DNA of 44,513 nt. It comes from Lachnospiraceae bacterium. Its GTDB lineage: Bacteria > Bacillota > Clostridia > Lachnospirales > Lachnospiraceae. Location: NCBI GenBank assembly GCA_017553035.1, contig JAFZNE010000017.1:1-44513 (forward strand). The letters are read 5' to 3'. The position numbers were made by a program, and so were the translations under genes. Positions 40,379 through 44,513 of this stretch are shown piece by piece. Below the pieces are notes generated by a model. It saw nothing but the letters and a program-made list of their open reading frames with translations. It ran no database searches and was not told the origin of the DNA. Position 1 is the first letter of the stretch. Each line of letters begins with the position of its first letter.

Positions 40379-42322
40379 TCATTCCTTTTCCTGATAAATA
40401 ATTTCATCGGTATACTTTCGTTCCATATCATGGCGTTTTTTACGATTCTCAACAGAATCAAAGATGATAGAAAAATCATAATCTTCCGGATACAGCTCCT
40501 CTGCTTTCACATGAAGCTTTACACGTTTATGGTTGATCCATATCTTACGGCCCGCTATCTGGACTCTCAGTACTCCCTTATCATTTTCCGGCTCGCAGAC
40601 AATGCCTATCTTCTTGTCGGGATATACCATTACGCTGTCACCTATCTTGAATTGCGGTGTCAGCTTCGAGATATTTACCGGTTTTTTGACCCTTTGGATC
40701 CTCTTGTTTTCACTCTTGGATATATCGCTGTTTTTCCTGAAGCTGTATGTTTTCACAGCTTCCTTACCATATGCGGCTTCTACCGCCACCTTCAGCATGT
40801 TTTCCGGCATCCCGAGACGGTCGGCAATATAGAAGGCACAGCTCTCTCCCGCTTCTCCGATCACCATTTTGTACGTAGGCATCAGAGTTTCCCTGTCAAA
40901 AGTCATTCTGGCATTTATGATACCTTCATGTTTTGCCGCATATTCCTTGATCTCGGGATAATGGGTCGTGACCAGGAAGTTGGCCCCGCTTTTACGCAGT
41001 TCTTCAAGAATGGCTGTTGCTATTCCCATGCCTTCGGCCGGGTCGGTTCCGGAGCCCAGCTCGTCCATTATGACAAGACTTTCCCTGTTCACTTTCCGAA
41101 GTATCTCAAGTACATTTTTGATATGTGCTGAAAATGTAGACAGATTTTCGGAAATATTCTGTCCGTCTCCGATATCGCTCAGGTATCCCGAATTCATGCA
41201 GATATCCGCTTTACTGCATGGGACATGAAGTCCGCACTGGGCCATATAACTTGTTAACATCACCGTCTTTATTGATACAGTCTTGCCTCCCGTGTTCGGT
41301 CCGGTAATAATTATCCCACGTACCGGTTCCTTATTTTCTACACTAAAGCCAAGATTAAAATCGAGCGGAACATTTATATTCCTGTCCATCAGCGGATGTC
41401 TGGCTTCTTTTAAGATTATCCTTCTGTCAAGATTGATCTTCGGTTCCACGCAGTCAAGATCTATGCTCAGTTTGCCTTTCGAAAATATGAAATCCAGTTT
41501 TTCTATCATTCTCATATTTTCTTCCATAACAGGAATGGCATCCGATACAAGCGCGGAAAGGGTGTAGAGGATCCTGTAGACCTCGTTTTCTTCTTCCACA
41601 CGCAGCAGCTGCAGTTCCTCATAGTACTTTGAAAGCACGGCAGGTTCGATAAAAACAGTGTTTCCCGTCGCAGACTTATCTATCACGCTTCCGGGGATCC
41701 TGAAACGATATTCCTTTTTCACGGGAACACATACTCTTCCGTTCCTTAATGTATAGAAAGTATCTGCCATGGAGTCCCTGTTGTTCCTTATGACCTGCTC
41801 CGCCTTCTGTTTTATATTCTCCTCGGCATGGGTGATCCGGATCCTTATATCATGCAGGACGTTAGAAGCATGATCATCCACTTCTTCATATCTGATCTGC
41901 CTGCATATATCCTCCCGCAGATCCTTCAATTCATCCAGATTTTCATCATAATATGCCAACGGATTTTCATACTGCCTGCCTCTTGTCAGGTAATCCTTTA
42001 ATCTCCCCGCTACCACAAGTACCTTTTCCACACGTTCAAGCTGATACGGAGTAAGACACGCTCCTTTTCCTGCTTCCGTCAATATCTTTCTGATCTCGGT
42101 CACATCCTGCAGCGGAGGGTTTCCCAGATTTTCTATCATCTTCCTGCTGTCGGTTGTATCACGAAGATTATTGTTCAGTTCTGCTTCGTCAAGGAATATA
42201 GACATGTTCGCTATATCCTCTTTGGCAGCACCCGTAACCGCAAGCTGCGCCCATATTTCTTTTATCTTGTCAAATTCTATCTGTTGTTCTGTATTCATTT
42301 CTGTATGATCTCCATTATTCAT
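40379..42322 (-). CDS. MutS2-like ATPase lacking the Smr nuclease domain
   Basis: A 647-residue member of the MutS2 branch. Residues about 90-330 are the lever/clamp region (RIPGSVIDKSATGNTVFIEP). The ATPase follows: Walker A GPNTGGKTVS (341-350), STFSAHIKNV, Walker B LVIMDELGSGTDP (416-428), and TTHYPEIKEYA. A KOW-like beta domain (about 560-603) ends the chain. Typical MutS2 is near 780-790 residues and ends in an Smr endonuclease domain; that is absent. MutS2 acts on branched DNA or stalled ribosomes; this protein may keep the ATP-driven clamp but not cut. The start may be at 42322 or at the ATG ending at 42298, which has GGAG 11 bases upstream. It follows the methyltransferase gene by six bases. 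Confidence 0.82.
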   Translation of the reverse strand: MNNGDHTEMNTEQQIEFDKIKEIWAQLAVTGAAKEDIANMSIFLDEAELNNNLRDTTDSRKMIENLGNPPLQDVTEIRKILTEAGKGACLTPYQLERVEKVLVVAGRLKDYLTRGRQYENPLAYYDENLDELKDLREDICRQIRYEEVDDHASNVLHDIRIRITHAEENIKQKAEQVIRNNRDSMADTFYTLRNGRVCVPVKKEYRFRIPGSVIDKSATGNTVFIEPAVLSKYYEELQLLRVEEENEVYRILYTLSALVSDAIPVMEENMRMIEKLDFIFSKGKLSIDLDCVEPKINLDRRIILKEARHPLMDRNINVPLDFNLGFSVENKEPVRGIIITGPNTGGKTVSIKTVMLTSYMAQCGLHVPCSKADICMNSGYLSDIGDGQNISENLSTFSAHIKNVLEILRKVNRESLVIMDELGSGTDPAEGMGIATAILEELRKSGANFLVTTHYPEIKEYAAKHEGIINARMTFDRETLMPTYKMVIGEAGESCAFYIADRLGMPENMLKVAVEAAYGKEAVKTYSFRKNSDISKSENKRIQRVKKPVNISKLTPQFKIGDSVMVYPDKKIGIVCEPENDKGVLRVQIAGRKIWINHKRVKLHVKAEELYPEDYDFSIIFDSVENRKKRHDMERKYTDEIIYQEKE

Positions 42323-42328
42323 GTCATT

Positions 42329-43054
42329 TTAATGTATCCTGCGAATGACAATACCGACAAATGACAGGTATTTTCCCAGTCCTTTGTCAAAATATGCTTT
42401 ATCTTTTATTCCGTATTTATGTCCGGATTCAAACCAGTCATTCCAGGCTTCATCGAAGCAGTCAAGATCAAGATCCATGACTACCTCATAGTCATTGCTG
42501 TTGCCAAATAAGTCCACCCACCACTTTCTTGAGTGGAAGGTATCAAGGTCATCCCTGTTGCCCTCAAACCATTCGAGTAAGGCTTGCGCCTGCTCTTCGT
42601 TAAGTTCTTCCTTAAGTCCGGGCATCGCAACTACCAGCACGCCGTCCTTTTTCAGGAAAGGAAGTATCTTTTCTTCAAAAACCCCCTTTTTGGCCGCAAA
42701 GTAATGGAATGCGTCTATACTCACGATCGCATCAAAATATTCATGTGCATAAGGCAGATCATTGGCATCGGCATGGATGGGAACGATCAGGTCTTCAACT
42801 CCCCATTTCTTAAAGTTTTCGTAATTTTGTGCAGCCGAAATCCACAGATCTGTCGCAAATACATTCACCTTGGCTTCCTTTGCCAGAAACAGGCTGGTGA
42901 TGCCCATTCCGCATCCTAAGTCCATAACGCGGCTTCCTTCCTTTAACGGATATTTCTCAAGCATTTCGTCCAGTAATCTTAAGCTGTTCGGTCCCATTAA
43001 ATATTCTTTTGTAAAAAAGTCTCTGTATTTTTCGCATCTTGTATTTGTATTCAT
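42329..43054 (-). CDS. SAM-dependent methyltransferase (class I)
   Basis: A 241-residue class I methyltransferase. Motif I is VMDLGCGMGITSLFLA (about residues 41-56), the acidic end of strand 2 is VFATDL, motif II/post-II is HADANDLPYAHEYFDAIVSIDAFHYF, and motif III is FLKKDGVLVVAMPG. Start choice: GGAGG lies five bases before the ATG at 43052-43054; a frame to 43105 exists but runs through a terminator-like hairpin. The C-terminal part (WWVDLFGN...WNDWFESGHKY) is not diagnostic of a substrate. It shares a message with the MutS2-like gene (six bases apart). Its long leader appears structured and may control expression. Confidence 0.85.
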   Translation of the reverse strand: MNTNTRCEKYRDFFTKEYLMGPNSLRLLDEMLEKYPLKEGSRVMDLGCGMGITSLFLAKEAKVNVFATDLWISAAQNYENFKKWGVEDLIVPIHADANDLPYAHEYFDAIVSIDAFHYFAAKKGVFEEKILPFLKKDGVLVVAMPGLKEELNEEQAQALLEWFEGNRDDLDTFHSRKWWVDLFGNSNDYEVVMDLDLDCFDEAWNDWFESGHKYGIKDKAYFDKGLGKYLSFVGIVIRRIH

Positions 43055-43075
43055 TTTAACCTCCAAAAATATAAA

Positions 43076-43109
43076 AACCATGACATCCTTACGCAAAGAT
43101 ATCATGGTT
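43076..43109 (-). terminator. Terminator-like hairpin in the methyltransferase leader
   Basis: Two 15-base arms, 43076-43090 and 43095-43109, pair completely if two G-U pairs are allowed; the loop is four bases. Read on the minus strand, TTTTTATATTTTT follows and then GGAGG of the methyltransferase. A terminator placed directly before a ribosome binding site is the usual form of a transcription attenuator. Confidence 0.6.
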
Positions 43110-43179
43110 CGTAACGCACATATTTATACAATAAATCCGCATAGAGAGACAGCCTCCCTATATTACTATATATAAGTAT

Positions 43180-43319
43180 ACGAGGTATGTATCCATGATA
43201 TTAAGCGTACTAAAATAAAGCTAACGACATATCCTGCCATTAACCCGATATTACTGATTCTCGTTGTCCTTAAAAATCAGCAATGGTTATCTTACCACGC
43301 TTAACATAAAATACCTCGT
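43180..43319 (-). other. 140-base nested stem structure in the methyltransferase leader
   Basis: Paired segments nest in order: ACGAGGTA (43180-43187) with TACCTCGT (43312-43319); TTAAGCGT with ACGCTTAA; GCCATT with AATGGT; CTGATT with AATCAG. Internal loops separate them. It could be the sensing part of an unknown leader RNA, or a small inverted-repeat element. No known riboswitch consensus was recognised. Confidence 0.5.
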
Positions 43320-43349
43320 CTTTCTCAAGTTTTCTTAACTACATTTTCA

Positions 43350-43378
43350 CGTATATCATAATAAAACAGTATTGTCAA
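43350..43378 (-). promoter_or_regulatory. Candidate promoter of the methyltransferase/MutS2-like unit
   Basis: Minus strand: perfect -35 TTGACA (43373-43378), 17 bases, -10 TATACG (43350-43355). It overlaps the stop codon of the upstream gene remnant and would give a leader of about 290 bases. Confidence 0.5.
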
Positions 43379-43595
43379 ATCCCCTGCAGCTGATCCGAAT
43401 AACGCTTACGTCCGAGTTCGCCAAAGTTTAATTCCTGTTTCTCAAAATCGTAAATGAGCATTCCCCCACTGTTTTTCTCCATCTCTCTGCGGACAATACC
43501 GGATGCGTCGATAAAACATGTAGGCGCCTTTTGATCATCTTAAGATTATGATCAAGATCGCCGCATACGGCAAATTGATAAGCCGCCAGTCTCAT
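43375..43595 (-). pseudogene. Remnant of a nitrilase-like (carbon-nitrogen hydrolase) gene
   Basis: The minus strand from the ATG at 43593-43595 reads MRLAAYQFAVCGDLDHNLKM, like the first strand of nitrilase-family enzymes (often RLAxxQFxVxGDxxxN). In another frame it continues DQKAPTCFIDASGIVRREME through MLIYDFEKQELNFGELGRKR to a stop at 43375-43377, like the C-terminal strands and tail of the same family. About 200 central residues, including the catalytic Glu-Lys-Cys, are absent. An internal deletion with a frame change near 43536-43545 explains this. AGGTG precedes the ATG. The family call rests on short segments. Confidence 0.5.
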
Positions 43596-43613
43596 ACCTG
43601 CTTCACCTCATTT

Positions 43614-44144
43614 TCATTTCATAAGGTACTCTATTATAGGATCGATGTACTTTATATCAGAAATATCATACGAAGAAGAGATCATCTCTGCCATCTTCTT
43701 TTCATCTTCTGTAGCATTTTTCTTTTTCTTAAGTGCCCCGACAAACATCTTCATAGCCAGTCGTGAAGGCATGTTCATTTTCTCGTAGTCAAACCCTCCC
43801 TGACAGTAAAATGCCCCGATATATTCTCTCTGCTCATCTGTCAGCATATTTTGAAGAAATGATTCAATATCCGGATTTTCATTCGGACTTCCTCCGACAC
43901 AGAACACTGCGAGTCGCTTATCTTTCCACGCGGGTGCCTTTCCAAGAAACCATTTCGACTTGACAAGGTTCCCTGCCATAGCCCATCCGCCGTAGACGAT
44001 TGCTTCATACGGCTTGTAGAATGCGTCATCTTTCTTCTTTGCCTCCTTAAGCTCAAGCAGATCCGCGTTCATCTTTTCTGCTATCCATCCGGCATATTTC
44101 TTCGTAAATCCTGTTTGTGATGTGTAAATGATAAGTGTCTTCAT
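43614..44144 (-). CDS. Flavodoxin-domain protein
   Basis: A 176-residue protein with a flavodoxin-like fold. The FMN phosphate loop is TLIIYTSQTGFTKKYAGWIAEKM at the N-terminus, followed by YEAIVYGGWAMAGNLVKSKWFL and RLAVFCVGGSPNEN, which are the usual second and third FMN-contact strands. The last 60 residues (MPSRLAMKMFVGALKKKKNATEDEKKMAEM) are helical and Lys-rich, as in HemG-like flavodoxin relatives. It may carry electrons or act as a quinone/nitro reductase partner. Its start codon overlaps the stop of the MarR-type gene (ATGA), so the regulator and flavodoxin are coupled; redox- or drug-linked control is plausible. Confidence 0.82.
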   Translation of the reverse strand: MKTLIIYTSQTGFTKKYAGWIAEKMNADLLELKEAKKKDDAFYKPYEAIVYGGWAMAGNLVKSKWFLGKAPAWKDKRLAVFCVGGSPNENPDIESFLQNMLTDEQREYIGAFYCQGGFDYEKMNMPSRLAMKMFVGALKKKKNATEDEKKMAEMISSSYDISDIKYIDPIIEYLMK

Positions 44145-44513
44145 AATTCGCTAAGATTCCTTTCCATTTTCATAATAGTCTGTATCGTTGTCATCAGATC
44201 CTTCTCCCCGATACCGCCAAAGATCCGTTCAATGATGTACCGGCTCTGCTGTCCGTTATTATCATTCTCTTCCAGGAATTTTCCTGCTTCTTCGGTTACA
44301 ATGATGCGCTGCTTTCTTTTGTCATTTTTGTCCGGCATCATCGTAATAAAACCTTTCTTTTCCAGCTTCAGCAGTATCTGTTTAACATTCTGATGCGAGC
44401 TTCCCATTACATCGGACAGTTCATTTATGGTCGGTGCTTCCTTGCATAGGTTTATACAGATGATCGCAAAGAACTGTTTCCACGTTATCTCCTTGAAAAA
44501 AGCATCTGCAGCC
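44141..44513 (-). CDS. MarR-family transcriptional regulator (truncated by the window edge)
   Basis: The reading frame is open through the window end, so the N-terminus is missing; the internal Met at 44405-44407 is not the true start. The visible part starts ADAFFKEITWKQFFAIICINLCKEAPTINELSD and continues with the winged-helix recognition region MGSSHQNVKQILLKLEKKGFITMMPDKNDKRKQRIIVTEEG-like wing, typical of MarR. Its stop overlaps the flavodoxin start by four bases. MarR repressors usually control the adjacent gene and respond to small phenolic or oxidising ligands. Confidence 0.85.
   Translation of the reverse strand, partial: AADAFFKEITWKQFFAIICINLCKEAPTINELSDVMGSSHQNVKQILLKLEKKGFITMMPDKNDKRKQRIIVTEEAGKFLEENDNNGQQSRYIIERIFGGIGEKDLMTTIQTIMKMERNLSEL

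Noticed and set aside
42329-43105. Longer methyltransferase frame starting at 43105
   Set aside because: The extra 17 codons run through a terminator-like hairpin and have no ribosome binding site; GGAGG directly serves the ATG at 43052-43054.

Overview
The window looks like chromosomal DNA from a Gram-positive anaerobe of the Clostridia, most likely a Lachnospiraceae relative of the fibre-degrading gut or rumen genera (Butyrivibrio/Lachnospira type). The reasons are a PolC replicase, an RNase Y, the conserved block pyrH-frr-uppS-cdsA-dxr-rseP-ispG-polC, a PPi-dependent phosphofructokinase, a fused FeoA-FeoB, cytoplasmic glycoside hydrolases, strong AGGAGG-type ribosome binding sites and moderate GC. 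The genus is an inference. Nearly all genes lie on the minus strand; only a two-gene unit (27.7-28.9 kb) is on the plus strand.

Layout. 0-7.2 kb: an aspartate aminotransferase, RNase Y, a tandem AAA+ ATPase, and a protein joining a nucleoside hydrolase module to a GH43 glycosidase module. The last two form one operon behind a good sigma-A promoter. 7.3-7.6 kb: a tRNA-Glu(CUC) with its own promoter and terminator. 7.6-20.1 kb: one long housekeeping run, read bactofilin, pyrH, frr, uppS, cdsA, dxr, rseP, ispG, polC. It covers UMP synthesis, ribosome recycling, isoprenoid (MEP) synthesis, the undecaprenyl and CDP-diacylglycerol lipid precursors, intramembrane proteolysis and replication. A 235-bp imperfect palindrome sits between cdsA and dxr. 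20.1-23.3 kb: a metal-efflux operon (ArsR/SmtB repressor, stand-alone HMA metallochaperone, Zn/Cd/Co P-type ATPase) followed by RNase HI. 23.4-27.4 kb: a four-gene operon resembling Bacillus ydjI-ydjG-ydjH (SPFH protein, zinc-ribbon membrane protein, TPM-domain protein) plus a small zinc-ribbon protein. No pspA is seen.

27.7-31.5 kb: a small formate/nitrite-type channel with an HTH regulator, a GH26-like glycosidase, a small cysteine-rich protein and plsY. 31.7-37.9 kb: FeoAB, PPi-phosphofructokinase, and a large membrane protein with two Rossmann-like regulatory domains and a RyR-like C-terminus. 38.1-44.5 kb: a more accessory stretch with a sugar isomerase-like TIM barrel, an aminoglycoside-adenylyltransferase-like protein, a hypoxanthine-DNA glycosylase-like protein, a MutS2-like ATPase without the Smr nuclease domain, a methyltransferase with a long structured leader, a nitrilase-like gene remnant, a flavodoxin and a truncated MarR regulator.

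The observations most worth following up are the PolC that lacks its proofreading exonuclease insertion, the nucleoside hydrolase-GH43 fusion next to a degenerate/active tandem AAA+ protein, the PspA-less YdjGHI-like operon with shared zinc ribbons, the TrkA-like/RyR membrane protein, the large palindrome at 15.7-16.0 kb, and the methyltransferase leader at 43.1-43.4 kb. No CRISPR array, rRNA gene, transposase or phage gene was seen.
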